From positions 526,909 to 590,908 of the forward strand of contig JAFEAP010000029.1 of NCBI GenBank assembly GCA_018266355.1: 64,000 nucleotides of DNA, written 5' to 3'. The position numbers and the translations under genes are program-made. Source of the stretch: Bdellovibrionales bacterium. Its GTDB lineage: Bacteria; Bdellovibrionota; UBA1018. This document shows, piece after piece, positions 26,429 to 35,025 of this stretch (positions are counted from its first letter, which is position 1; each line of letters begins with the position of its first letter). The notes under the pieces were generated by a model. The model ran no database searches. It was not told the DNA's origin and was given only the letters and a program-made list of their open reading frames with translations.

Positions 26429-27390
26429 AGCGACCGATGCGACTCCGCCAGAACCGGTTGATGCGCGATCTCGTGGCCGAGGCGCGGTTCACGCGCGGTC
26501 AGCTGCTCCAACCCCTCTTCGCCGTCGAGGGCATCGCGGCCGATCAGCCGATCACGGGCCTCGGCGAAACCGCGCGGCAGCCTCTCGATAGCCTTCTCAA
26601 GCGCATCGGCGCGGACCTCGAAGCCGGCGTGACCCAGTTCCTTCTTTTCCCGGTACCGGGCACCAAAGGGGAGTCGGGCTTCCGTCCGGACTTCGCCGCG
26701 AAGACCATCGGCGAGATCAAGAAGCGTTTCGGATCGGACCTGCTTCTTTGGGTCGACACCTGCCTTTGCTCGCTCACCTCGCACGGGCACTGCGGCGTTT
26801 TCCACGCCAAGGGCGCGCACGCGGGCCAGCTCGACCTCGAGGCGACGCGCGCGGAACTCGCGAATCTCGCGAAGACCTACGCCGCGGCCGGCGCCGACGG
26901 GATCAGTCCGAGCGACATGATGGACGGGCGCGTGGCCGCGATCCGAAGCGCGCTCGACGGCGCGGGCCTCGGCGAGACGCCGATCATGAGTTATTCGACG
27001 AAGTTCTCGAGTTGCTTTTACGGCCCGTTCCGCGAGGCCGCGGATTCGGCGCCGAAGTTCGGCGATCGGAAAGCGTACCAGATTGACGCGCGGAACCGCA
27101 CCGACGCGATCGAATCGAGCGTGCGCTGCGCGGAAGAGGGCGCGGACCTCCTGATGGTGAAACCGGGGATGACGTCGATCGACCTTATCCTCCCGATCCA
27201 CGAGGCGACCGGGAAGCCGGTCGGCGCCTACCAGGTGAGCGGCGAATACGCTTCACTCACGCTTCTCGCGGAAAAAGGACTCGTTTCGTTCGACGATGCG
27301 CTTCTCGAGACGTGGGCGGTCTTCAAGCGCGCCGGCGCGCAGTATCTGATCACTTACGGGGCACGGCACGCGAAGCGGCTCGGGCTATAG
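26425..27390 (+). CDS. hemB: delta-aminolevulinic acid dehydratase (porphobilinogen synthase)
   Basis: HemB joins two aminolevulinate molecules into porphobilinogen. The zinc-type site D-x-C-x-C...GHC is intact (VDTCLCSLTSHGHCGV), so this is the Zn-dependent form. The Schiff-base lysines appear in SYSTKFSS and LLMVKPGM. The length of 321 residues is typical. ATG overlaps the hemC stop as ATGA, and AAGGAG lies 7 nt upstream. An in-frame extension of 15 residues before this ATG is basic and not part of the family. Confidence 0.96.
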   Translation: MKRPMRLRQNRLMRDLVAEARFTRGQLLQPLFAVEGIAADQPITGLGETARQPLDSLLKRIGADLEAGVTQFLLFPVPGTKGESGFRPDFAAKTIGEIKKRFGSDLLLWVDTCLCSLTSHGHCGVFHAKGAHAGQLDLEATRAELANLAKTYAAAGADGISPSDMMDGRVAAIRSALDGAGLGETPIMSYSTKFSSCFYGPFREAADSAPKFGDRKAYQIDARNRTDAIESSVRCAEEGADLLMVKPGMTSIDLILPIHEATGKPVGAYQVSGEYASLTLLAEKGLVSFDDALLETWAVFKRAGAQYLITYGARHAKRLGL

Positions 27391-27424
27391 AACGGTTCGG
27401 TACTCACTCAAAGGGGAATTCGGT

Positions 27425-28714
27425 TTGGAAAACAAGCAATCGTCGGGGACTCTTTTCGAGCGTTCGCTGAAAGTCGCGCCGGGCGGCGTCCATTCCCCCG
27501 TTCGCGCCTTCAAGAGCGTCGGCGGCACGCCGATCTTTTTCGCGCGGTCCGAGGGTGCTTACCTCGAGTCCGTCGAGGGAACGCGTTACATCGATTTCTG
27601 CCAGAGCTTCGGTCCGATGATCCTCGGTCATCGCGATCCGGACGTGAAGGCCGCGGTCGCCGACATGCTCGATACCGCGTGGAGCATGGGTGCCTGCGAA
27701 CCGTATTCGCTCGAACTCGCGGAGTACCTCACTTCCCGCGTTCCGTTCCTCGAGGCCGTGCGCTTCGTGAGCTCGGGAACCGAAGCGGTGATGAGCGCGC
27801 TTCGGGTCGCGCGCGGCGCGACCGGGCGGACTAAGATCCTGAAGTTCGACGGATGCTACCACGGACACGTCGACTCGATGCTCGTGAAGGCGGGCAGCGG
27901 TCTCGCGGGCGCGGTCGCCTCCGATAGCGCGGGCGTTTCGGACGCGCAGGAAACGCTCGTCGCTCCGCTGAACGACCTCGCCGCCATGGAGAAAATCTTC
28001 GCCGAACGCGGCAAGGAAATCGCGGCCGTCATCCTCGAGCCCTTGCCGGCGAACTTCGGTCTTCTCGTCCAGACGCCCGAGTTCATCCGCGCGCTCGTCG
28101 AGGGCGCGCGCCGGCACGGCATCCTCGTGATCTTCGACGAAGTCATCTCGGGCTTCCGCGTGCACCCGCAGGGGATGGCCGGAAAACTCGGGATCGAACC
28201 GGACCTCGTCACCTACGGAAAAGTCGTCGGCGGCGGATTTCCGCTCGGAGCCTTCGGCGGCCGGAAGAAATATATGGACCTCGTCGCGCCGTCCGGGCCG
28301 GTCTACCAAGCCGGGACGCTCTCGGCGAACCCGATCTCCACGCGGGCGGGACTCGCGACGCTCCGGAAAGCCGAGAAACTCGGAGTGATCGAGATACTCG
28401 AGAAGCGCACGGCGAAGTTCGCGGCCGACCTCTCCGCGCGGTTCGCGAAGGCCGGCGCGGATTGGACGGTTTCCCACATGGGTTCGATTTTTTGGATCCA
28501 TCCGAAGGTCTCGGCCCCGATCCGCAGCACGCGGGACTTCCCGGCGAATCTGCGCGGTGATTTCCCGAAGTTCTTCCACGCCGCCGTGAAGGAAGGCGTC
28601 TACCTCGCGCCGAGCGCGTTCGAAGTCGGATTCGTCTCGTGGGCCCATTCCGAGGAAATCCTCGCGAAGGCGCTCGACGCGCTCGAGCGGGCGGCGGACG
28701 TGCTGAAAGGATAG
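27425..28714 (+). CDS. hemL: glutamate-1-semialdehyde 2,1-aminomutase
   Basis: HemL converts glutamate-1-semialdehyde to 5-aminolevulinate with pyridoxal phosphate, the second C5 step. The opening LFERSLKVAPGGVHSPVRAF, the phosphate-binding VSSGTEAVMSALR, the Asp in VIFDEVISGFR, and the PLP lysine K266 in TYGKVVGGGFPLGAFGG are diagnostic, and 429 residues is the usual length. The start is TTG with AAAGGGG about 9 nt ahead. The next gene begins directly after the stop. Confidence 0.97.
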   Translation: MENKQSSGTLFERSLKVAPGGVHSPVRAFKSVGGTPIFFARSEGAYLESVEGTRYIDFCQSFGPMILGHRDPDVKAAVADMLDTAWSMGACEPYSLELAEYLTSRVPFLEAVRFVSSGTEAVMSALRVARGATGRTKILKFDGCYHGHVDSMLVKAGSGLAGAVASDSAGVSDAQETLVAPLNDLAAMEKIFAERGKEIAAVILEPLPANFGLLVQTPEFIRALVEGARRHGILVIFDEVISGFRVHPQGMAGKLGIEPDLVTYGKVVGGGFPLGAFGGRKKYMDLVAPSGPVYQAGTLSANPISTRAGLATLRKAEKLGVIEILEKRTAKFAADLSARFAKAGADWTVSHMGSIFWIHPKVSAPIRSTRDFPANLRGDFPKFFHAAVKEGVYLAPSAFEVGFVSWAHSEEILAKALDALERAADVLKG

Positions 28715-29668
28715 ATGGAAAACGACGTTTCGGTCGCGAAATCGAAGGGAAGCGCGTGGCGATTCGGGCTCGGACTGGCCTGGATGGTCTTCACGCTTTC
28801 GCTCGCCGCTTGGTGGCTCATCTTCGGCCTCCGGCAGATCGATTTCGTCCAGACGACGACCGCCCAGTTCGCTCCCGAGCACGCCGTCCACGTCGCCGAT
28901 TTCGTCCGCCAGCAGCGGATGCTCATCTCCGAGGGCTCGATCCTGATCCTTTCGCTCCTCGTCGGCGGGGGGGCGCTCCTCTATTATATGCGACGGGAGC
29001 GGAAGCGCGCGGATCAGATCCGGGCGTTCTTCGCGACCTTCAGCCACGAGCTCAAGACCCCGATCGCCAGCCTTCGGCTCCAAGTCGAATCGCTCGCCGA
29101 GGATTTCCGGGATTCGCCTTCGAACCCGCTTTTCGTCCGCCTCGTGAAGGATTCCGTTCGGCTCGAGATCCAACTCGAAAACTCCCTTCATCTCGCCCAG
29201 CTCGATTCGAGCCGGTTCTTCCTCGAACGGATCGACCTCCGTCGGATGGTCGAGGCGCTCGCGCACCAATGGCCGGACACGCGCCTCGAAGTCGAGGGCG
29301 ACGCTCCGGTGAGGGCCGATCACCGCGCGCTCGAAACGGTGGTGAAGAATCTGATCCAAAACGCGATCATCCACGGCGGCGCGAAACGCGTCCGTTTCTT
29401 CCTCGCGAACGGCGGCGGGCGCGTCTCCCTGCGGGTGAGCGACGACGGCGCCGGATTCACGGGCGACGCCGCCCAACTCGGCCGGCTTTTCGTTCGGCAT
29501 AATCCGAAGAGCGGAAGCGGCGTCGGCCTCTTCCTCGTGCGTTCGCTCGTCGAACGGATGGGCGGCAGCGTCCGTTTCGTCGCGCGTTCCGCGGCGGAAG
29601 GATCCGCGGCCCAGGGATTCGACGTCGAGATCGAACTCCTCGCCGAGAGAAAGGGGGCCGCGGCTTGA
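28715..29668 (+). CDS. membrane sensor histidine kinase embedded in the heme operon
   Basis: The protein has two membrane helices (about 15-38 and 73-92) flanking a short periplasmic loop of about 35 residues. A HisKA domain with the phospho-acceptor His111 in FSHELKTP follows, and then a HATPase domain (NLIQNAIIHGG, DDGAGF, GSGVGLFLV). There is no HAMP or PAS domain, so the stimulus is probably sensed in the membrane or by the short loop. It begins immediately after the hemL stop and overlaps the regulator gene by 4 nt, so it is expressed with the heme enzymes. The signal is unknown; heme, porphyrin or redox state is an inference from location. Confidence 0.93.
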   Translation: MENDVSVAKSKGSAWRFGLGLAWMVFTLSLAAWWLIFGLRQIDFVQTTTAQFAPEHAVHVADFVRQQRMLISEGSILILSLLVGGGALLYYMRRERKRADQIRAFFATFSHELKTPIASLRLQVESLAEDFRDSPSNPLFVRLVKDSVRLEIQLENSLHLAQLDSSRFFLERIDLRRMVEALAHQWPDTRLEVEGDAPVRADHRALETVVKNLIQNAIIHGGAKRVRFFLANGGGRVSLRVSDDGAGFTGDAAQLGRLFVRHNPKSGSGVGLFLVRSLVERMGGSVRFVARSAAEGSAAQGFDVEIELLAERKGAAA

Positions 29669-30360
29669 AAAAACTCCTGCTCGTCGAGGACGACGAATCG
29701 CTCGGGGCGACCCTCCAGGAACGGCTCCAAAAGGAGGGCTACACCGTCGAATGGGCACGCTCGATCCGCGAAGCGCGGGCGCAAAGCGAAAGCACGACGT
29801 TCGGTCTCGTGATCCTCGACGTCGGGCTGCCCGACGGCACCGGCACCGAATTCGCGAAGGAACTGCGGAAGCGCGCGCCGACGCCCTTCATCTTCGTCAC
29901 CGCCCGGAACTCGGCGGAAGATCGGCTCGAAGGATACGAAATCGGCGCCGAGGAATACATCCCGAAGCCGTTCCACCTGAAGGAACTCCTCCTGCGCGTG
30001 AAGCACGTCCTCGAAGAGCACGGCGACGCTCCGGAAACCTCGGCGAAACGCGAACGACGGATCCGGTGCCTCGGCCGGACGATCGATCTCGACGCCATGG
30101 CGATCGAAGGCGCCGACGGGAAGCGCGAGTTCCTCGCCGCCCGCGACAATCGCCTCCTCGAGTTCTTGATCGGGGCCGCCCCGCGCGTGGTGAGCCGCGA
30201 CGAGATCCTCGACGAGATTTGGGGCGAGGAAAAATTCCCGAGCTCGCGCACGGTCGACAACGCGATGGTTCGCCTTCGCCAAGCGATCGGCGATCGCGAC
30301 GGCGCCGTGATCCGCTCGGTCCGCGGCGTCGGCTACCAATGGGTCAATTCGGAGAACTGA
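29665..30360 (+). CDS. OmpR-family response regulator embedded in the heme operon
   Basis: A receiver domain (1-120) has the acidic pair at D9-D10, the phospho-acceptor Asp52 in LDVGLPDG, and the conserved Lys in IPKPFHLKELL. A C-terminal winged-helix domain (about 135-230) ends in the expected SVRGVGYQW. It is the partner of the overlapping kinase gene (TTGA overlap, TTG start). OmpR-family dimers bind tandem direct repeats about one helical turn apart, which matches the repeats ahead of hemA. Control of the heme operon itself is a reasonable hypothesis. Confidence 0.95.
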   Translation: MKKLLLVEDDESLGATLQERLQKEGYTVEWARSIREARAQSESTTFGLVILDVGLPDGTGTEFAKELRKRAPTPFIFVTARNSAEDRLEGYEIGAEEYIPKPFHLKELLLRVKHVLEEHGDAPETSAKRERRIRCLGRTIDLDAMAIEGADGKREFLAARDNRLLEFLIGAAPRVVSRDEILDEIWGEEKFPSSRTVDNAMVRLRQAIGDRDGAVIRSVRGVGYQWVNSEN

Positions 30361-30361
30361 A

Positions 30362-31387
30362 ATGGCGAACCTGAAATTCGAGAACGCGATCCGGAAAATT
30401 CCCCAGGCGACGCCGCCGGTGTGGATGATGCGCCAGGCGGGGCGTTACCATAAGCACTATCAAGCGCTCCGGGCGAAGCACTCGTTCATGGAGCTCTGCA
30501 AACGGCCCGAACTGGCCGCGGAAGTCGCGCTCGGTCCGATCGAGGATTTCGACTTCGACGTCTCGATCCTCTTCAGCGACCTTCTCTTCCCGCTCGAGGT
30601 CCTCGGAATGGGGCTCGAATACAAGGACACCGGGCCCGAGCTCGGGTGGTCGCTCGAAAAAGGGTCGCTCGCGAAACTCGCGCCGGTCGAGACCGCGATT
30701 CGCGGCCTCGAGTTCCAAGCGGAGGCCGTCTCGCTCACCCGGAAGCGCCTCCCCTCCGAGAAATCGCTCATCGGGTTCGTCGGCGGACCGTGGACGCTCT
30801 ACGTTTACGCCGTCGAAGGCGGGCATTCCGGTTCGCTCGTGAAGTCGAAGTCGCAGCCCGAGCTTTACCGGGCGTTCGCCGAGCGCCTCGTGCCGCTCCT
30901 CGAGCGGAACATCCGGCTCCAGCTCGACGCCGGCGCCGAAGTCGTCATGATCTTCGATACGGCCGCGGGCGAGCTCGCGCCGGCCGATTTCCGCTCGCTC
31001 GTCGCGCGCGATCTCGAAACGCTCTTCGCGAAGTTTCCCGGCCGGATCGGCTATTACTCGAAGGGCACCCAGCCGGCGCATTTTTCCGGCGACTGGCTCG
31101 CGCGGAAGGAACTCGCGGGTTTCGGCGTCGATCACCGGTGGAACCTCGCCGAAGTGCTCCGCGCCCCCCACCTCGGTTTCGTGCAGGGAAATTACGACCA
31201 AGCGCTGCTCCACCTCGAACCGCGCGCTTTCGAGGCGTCGCTGCGGGAATACCTCGCTCCGCTCGCGGGACTTTCCGCGGCCGAACGCGCGGGATGGGTC
31301 TGCGGGCTCGGGCACGGCGTCCTGCCGAAGACGCCGGAGGAAAACGTCCGGAATTTCGTACGCATCGTTCGGGAGGTTTTCCGATGA
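30362..31387 (+). CDS. hemE: uroporphyrinogen decarboxylase
   Basis: HemE removes four carboxyl groups from uroporphyrinogen III to give coproporphyrinogen III. The N-terminal signature is clear: PPVWMMRQAGRYHKHYQALR. The later FVGGPWTLYVYAVEGG, MIFDTAAGELAP and the C-terminal VCGLGHGVLPKTPEENV are all expected. The length of 341 residues is normal. It starts one base after the response-regulator stop and overlaps hemN by 4 nt. Confidence 0.97.
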   Translation: MANLKFENAIRKIPQATPPVWMMRQAGRYHKHYQALRAKHSFMELCKRPELAAEVALGPIEDFDFDVSILFSDLLFPLEVLGMGLEYKDTGPELGWSLEKGSLAKLAPVETAIRGLEFQAEAVSLTRKRLPSEKSLIGFVGGPWTLYVYAVEGGHSGSLVKSKSQPELYRAFAERLVPLLERNIRLQLDAGAEVVMIFDTAAGELAPADFRSLVARDLETLFAKFPGRIGYYSKGTQPAHFSGDWLARKELAGFGVDHRWNLAEVLRAPHLGFVQGNYDQALLHLEPRAFEASLREYLAPLAGLSAAERAGWVCGLGHGVLPKTPEENVRNFVRIVREVFR

Positions 31388-32730
31388 GCGATCTCTTTAA
31401 GAAGTACGACGTGCCTGCCCCGCGGTACACGAGCTATCCGACCGTCCCGTATTGGAACGATTCGCCGACCGAGGTTGAATGGATCGAGTCCCTCCACGCC
31501 GCGTTCGCGGCCGACGGGGCGAGCTGGTCGCTTTATCTCCATATCCCGTATTGCGAATCCCTCTGTACGTTTTGCGGATGCAATACGGTGATCACGAAGG
31601 ATCACGGCGTCGAATCGCCTTACGTCGACAAACTCCTCGTCGAGTGGAGTCGCTACCTCGAACGCGTGCCCGAACTCCGGGAGAAGCACCTCCGGCAACT
31701 CCACCTCGGCGGAGGCACGCCGACTTTCCTCGCTCCGGCGGAACTCGAGCGGTTGTTGACTCCGATTCTTTCCGCCGTCCGCAGGGATCCGGGCGACTTC
31801 GAAGGTTCCGTCGAGATCGATCCGCGCCGGACCACCCGCGCCCACCTCGAAGTCCTCCATAAACTCGGCTTTCGCCGGGTGAGTCTCGGCGTGCAAGACT
31901 TCGACGCCGAAGTCCAGCGCATGGTGAACCGGATCCAACCGATCGAGATCACGCGGTCGATCACCGACATCGCGCGCGAGATCGGATTCGAGTCGGTGAA
32001 CTTCGATCTGATCTACGGGCTTCCGAAGCAGGACGCCGAAAAATTCCTGAAGACGGCGAAAACCACCGTCGAACTCCGTCCCGATCGCATCGCCCTCTAT
32101 AGCTTCGCGCTCGTGCCGTGGATCAAAAAAGTCCAGCGCATCTTCAAGGACGAGGACGTTCCGGGCGGGACCGAAAAGCGCGGGATCTACGAGGTCGCGC
32201 GCGGAATCCTCCTCGACGCCGGTTACGTCGAGATCGGGATGGATCATTTCGCGCTCCCCACCGACTCGCTCGCACGTTCGATCGGTAAGGGGACGCTTCA
32301 CCGGAACTTCATGGGTTATACCGACCACCGCACGGACGTGCTCCTCGGCATCGGGCTGAGCGCGATTTCGGAGACTCCGACCTGCTTCCACCAGAACGAG
32401 AAGGTGCTGCCGGTCTACGAACGGCTCCTCGGCGAGGGAAAGATCCCGTCGCTCCGCGGACACAAACTTACGGCGGAGGACCGCGCGCATCGCGAGCAGA
32501 TCCTCGGTCTCATGACCCGCGGAGAGACGAAGTTCCGCGACTCGGCCGAGCAGGCGGACGTCACCCGCTTCCTCGCCGAACCGATCCGAGACGGCCTTGC
32601 GAGGGTCGAGGGCGACCGTCTTTTCGTGACGGAGGCGGGAAGACCCTTCCTTCGGAATCTTTGCATGGCGTTCGATCGCCGCTTGCGGGAAAAGGCGCCG
32701 ACCACGCGCACGTTCTCCCAGGCGGTGTGA
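31384..32730 (+). CDS. hemN: oxygen-independent coproporphyrinogen III oxidase
   Basis: HemN is a radical-SAM enzyme that decarboxylates coproporphyrinogen III to protoporphyrinogen IX without oxygen. The Fe-S/SAM motif is complete: C57, C61 and C64 plus C66 in YLHIPYCESLCTFCGCN. Other HemN marks include RYTSYPTVPYW at the N terminus, LHLGGGTPTFL, FDLIYGLPKQ and EIGMDHFALPTD. The 448-residue length matches HemN rather than the shorter HemW. ATG overlaps the hemE stop by 4 nt. Confidence 0.96.
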   Translation: MSDLFKKYDVPAPRYTSYPTVPYWNDSPTEVEWIESLHAAFAADGASWSLYLHIPYCESLCTFCGCNTVITKDHGVESPYVDKLLVEWSRYLERVPELREKHLRQLHLGGGTPTFLAPAELERLLTPILSAVRRDPGDFEGSVEIDPRRTTRAHLEVLHKLGFRRVSLGVQDFDAEVQRMVNRIQPIEITRSITDIAREIGFESVNFDLIYGLPKQDAEKFLKTAKTTVELRPDRIALYSFALVPWIKKVQRIFKDEDVPGGTEKRGIYEVARGILLDAGYVEIGMDHFALPTDSLARSIGKGTLHRNFMGYTDHRTDVLLGIGLSAISETPTCFHQNEKVLPVYERLLGEGKIPSLRGHKLTAEDRAHREQILGLMTRGETKFRDSAEQADVTRFLAEPIRDGLARVEGDRLFVTEAGRPFLRNLCMAFDRRLREKAPTTRTFSQAV

Positions 32731-32734
32731 CGGG

Positions 32735-33985
32735 ATGGGGACGCGCGGCGCGGACCGACCGAGAGCCGTCGTCGTCGGCGCGGGCTTCACGGGCCTCGCG
32801 ACCGCGTACGCGCTCGAGCGCGCGGGCTACGCGGTCGACGTTTACGAACGCGGCGACCGCGCGGGCGGGCTGATCGGGACGACCGCGACCGAATTCGGTC
32901 CGGCGGAAAGCGCCGCGAACGCGTTTCTGAATTCGGCGCGGGTCGAGGCGCTCTTCGCCGACCTCGGAATCCCGATCGTACCGGCCGGCCGAGCGAGCCG
33001 GGCGCGATTCATCTTCCGGGCCTCCCGCCCGACGCGATGGCCGCTCGGGATCGGCGGATCGCTTCGGGTCGCGCTCTTCGCGCTTCGGTATTTCTTCTTC
33101 CGGCGCCCGCTCGAGCCGCGCGCGGGCGAATCCCTTTCCGCGTGGGGCCGGCGCGCGCTCGGGGAGGAAGCGACGGAGTACCTGCTTCTTCCCGCGTTCC
33201 AAGGAATCTACGCGGGCGAGGGCCGAAGGCTCAGCGCGAGCCTCCTCCTCGCCGCGCTCTTCACGAAGCGTCCGCGCGTGCTCCGACCGAAAGTCCGCGG
33301 CAGCGTCTCCGCGCCGGGCGGGATGGGCGAGGTCGTGCGCAAGCTCCACTCGACGCTCGAATCGCGCGGAGTGCGGTTTCACTTCCGCACGGACGGCCCG
33401 CTCGGCGACCCCGAGGTGCTCACGTATTTCTGCGGATCCGCGCATCAAGCCGCGGAGAGCCTCGCCGGACGGGCTCCCGAGCTCGCCCGCGCGCTCGCCC
33501 GGATCGAAATGGTTCCCCTCGTGAGCGTCACGGCGTTCTTCGCCGCCGACGCGCGCGTCCGACCGGGGTTCGGCGTCCTTTTCCCGCCGCGCGAGGGCTT
33601 CAAGAGCCTCGGCGTCCTCTATAACCACGTCATCTTCCCGGACCGGGTGAACGGGGCGGATCTCCACTCCGAGACGTGGATTCTCGGCGGCGCGCGCCGC
33701 CCCGAGATCGCCGGTATGGACGACGCCAAGCTCCTGCGCGAGATTCTCGACGATCGGAAACGCTTGCACGGATTCGAGGGCGCGAGCGAGTCGCCGCGTT
33801 ATCAAGTCCTTCACCGCTGGTTGAGGGCGACGCCGTATTACACCGTCGAACTCGAAGGAATCCTCGCGGAGCTCTCGCGGCTCGGAAACGGATCGGGTAA
33901 GCTTCGGCTCATGGGAAATTACCTCGGGGGGATCGGACTCGCGAAGATCCTCGACCGGATCGCGGCGGAGGTTCGCGCGCCATGA
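32735..33985 (+). CDS. hemG: protoporphyrinogen oxidase, FAD-dependent (HemY/PPOX type)
   Basis: This enzyme oxidises protoporphyrinogen IX to protoporphyrin IX. The FAD-binding loop AVVVGAGFTGLATAYAL opens the protein, followed by RAGGLIGTT. Family marks LLLPAFQGIYAG and SAPGGMGEVV are in the middle, and the C terminus has GNYLGGIGLAKILDR. At 416 residues it is slightly shorter than many PPOX proteins. It lies 4 bp after hemN and overlaps hemH by 4 nt. PPOX-type enzymes normally use oxygen, which contrasts with the oxygen-independent HemN next to it. Confidence 0.9.
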   Translation: MGTRGADRPRAVVVGAGFTGLATAYALERAGYAVDVYERGDRAGGLIGTTATEFGPAESAANAFLNSARVEALFADLGIPIVPAGRASRARFIFRASRPTRWPLGIGGSLRVALFALRYFFFRRPLEPRAGESLSAWGRRALGEEATEYLLLPAFQGIYAGEGRRLSASLLLAALFTKRPRVLRPKVRGSVSAPGGMGEVVRKLHSTLESRGVRFHFRTDGPLGDPEVLTYFCGSAHQAAESLAGRAPELARALARIEMVPLVSVTAFFAADARVRPGFGVLFPPREGFKSLGVLYNHVIFPDRVNGADLHSETWILGGARRPEIAGMDDAKLLREILDDRKRLHGFEGASESPRYQVLHRWLRATPYYTVELEGILAELSRLGNGSGKLRLMGNYLGGIGLAKILDRIAAEVRAP

Positions 33986-35016
33986 AGAAACAAACCGGCG
34001 TCCTGCTTTTGAACCTCGGTACGCCCGACGATCCCTCGCCCGCCAAGGTGGGCGAGTACCTGCGCGAGTTCCTGATGGACCCCCACGTGGTCGATATTCC
34101 CGCGCCGGTGCGGTGGATCCTCGTGAACCAGGTGATCGTCCCCCGCCGGTCCCACGCTTCGTCCGAAGCTTACCGGAAGATCTGGCACGGCGAGCGCGGT
34201 TCTCCGCTGAAATACCATTCCGAGGACCTTACCCGCGGAGTTTCGGCCGCGCTCGGCGCCGAGTACGACGTGAAGTTCGCGATGCGCTACCGGAGCCCTT
34301 CGATCGCGAGCGTGCTCTCCGAGTGGCGGGGGCGCGACCTCGCCGAGATCCGGGTGCTGCCTCTCTATCCCCAGTACGCGAAGGCGACGAACTTCTCCTC
34401 CGAAGAAGCCGTGCGCGAGGTCGCGGCGGAACTCGGGATCGCGACGAAACTCCGATTCCTCCGTCCGTTCTACGGCGACGCCGGTTTTCTCGGGGCGTTC
34501 GCGCGGCGCACGTCCGAGGTCCTGCGCGAAGGGGAGTGCGATCACGTGCTCTTCAGTTTCCACGGTCTCCCCGAGCGCCAGCTTCGGAAAGCCGACCGGG
34601 AGAACGTTTGCCTGAAATCGGGAGATTGCTGCGATCGTCCGCGTTCGCCGCAGAACGATACCTGTTACCGCGCACATTGCTATGCGACCGCGCGCGGGAT
34701 CGCGGAACGGCTCGGGCTTCCGAGGGAAAGGTGGAGCATCTCGTTCCAATCCCGGCTCGGCCGCACGAAATGGATCGAGCCTTATACCGACGTCGTGCTT
34801 CCCGAACTCGCGGCGCGCGGCGCCCGGCACGTCGTGGTCGTTTGCCCGGCTTTCGTGGCGGATTGCCTCGAAACGCTCGAGGAGATCGGCATGCGGGCGG
34901 TCGAACTTTTCCGCGGAGCGGGCGGATCGACCTTGAGGCTGGTTCCGTCGCTCAATTCCGAACCGGACTGGATCGACGCGGTCGCGGAACTGGCGCGCGG
35001 CGAATCCTTCCGTTAG
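33982..35016 (+). CDS. hemH: ferrochelatase with internal Cys cluster
   Basis: HemH inserts ferrous iron into protoporphyrin IX, the last step of protoheme synthesis. The opening GVLLLNLGTPDDPSPAKVGEYL and the catalytic His194 in FSFHGLPER are diagnostic. Between 210 and 233 there is an insertion with five Cys residues (210, 216, 217, 228, 233; seen as CLKSGDCC and CYRAHC). It fits the kind of internal [2Fe-2S]-binding site reported for some bacterial ferrochelatases. The 344-residue protein is the last enzyme of the cluster; a TPM-domain gene follows 9 bp later. Confidence 0.95.
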   Translation: MKKQTGVLLLNLGTPDDPSPAKVGEYLREFLMDPHVVDIPAPVRWILVNQVIVPRRSHASSEAYRKIWHGERGSPLKYHSEDLTRGVSAALGAEYDVKFAMRYRSPSIASVLSEWRGRDLAEIRVLPLYPQYAKATNFSSEEAVREVAAELGIATKLRFLRPFYGDAGFLGAFARRTSEVLREGECDHVLFSFHGLPERQLRKADRENVCLKSGDCCDRPRSPQNDTCYRAHCYATARGIAERLGLPRERWSISFQSRLGRTKWIEPYTDVVLPELAARGARHVVVVCPAFVADCLETLEEIGMRAVELFRGAGGSTLRLVPSLNSEPDWIDAVAELARGESFR

Positions 35017-35025
35017 ACTCGGGAC

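Noticed and set aside
27404..29758. Long minus-strand open frame opposite hemL and the histidine kinase
   Set aside because: No recognisable motifs, and hemL and the kinase have intact catalytic motifs on the plus strand.
29665..30360. Idea that the kinase-regulator pair belongs to a separate nearby system
   Set aside because: The 0-nt and 4-nt junctions on both sides tie it to the hem genes; no other candidate target lies next to it.
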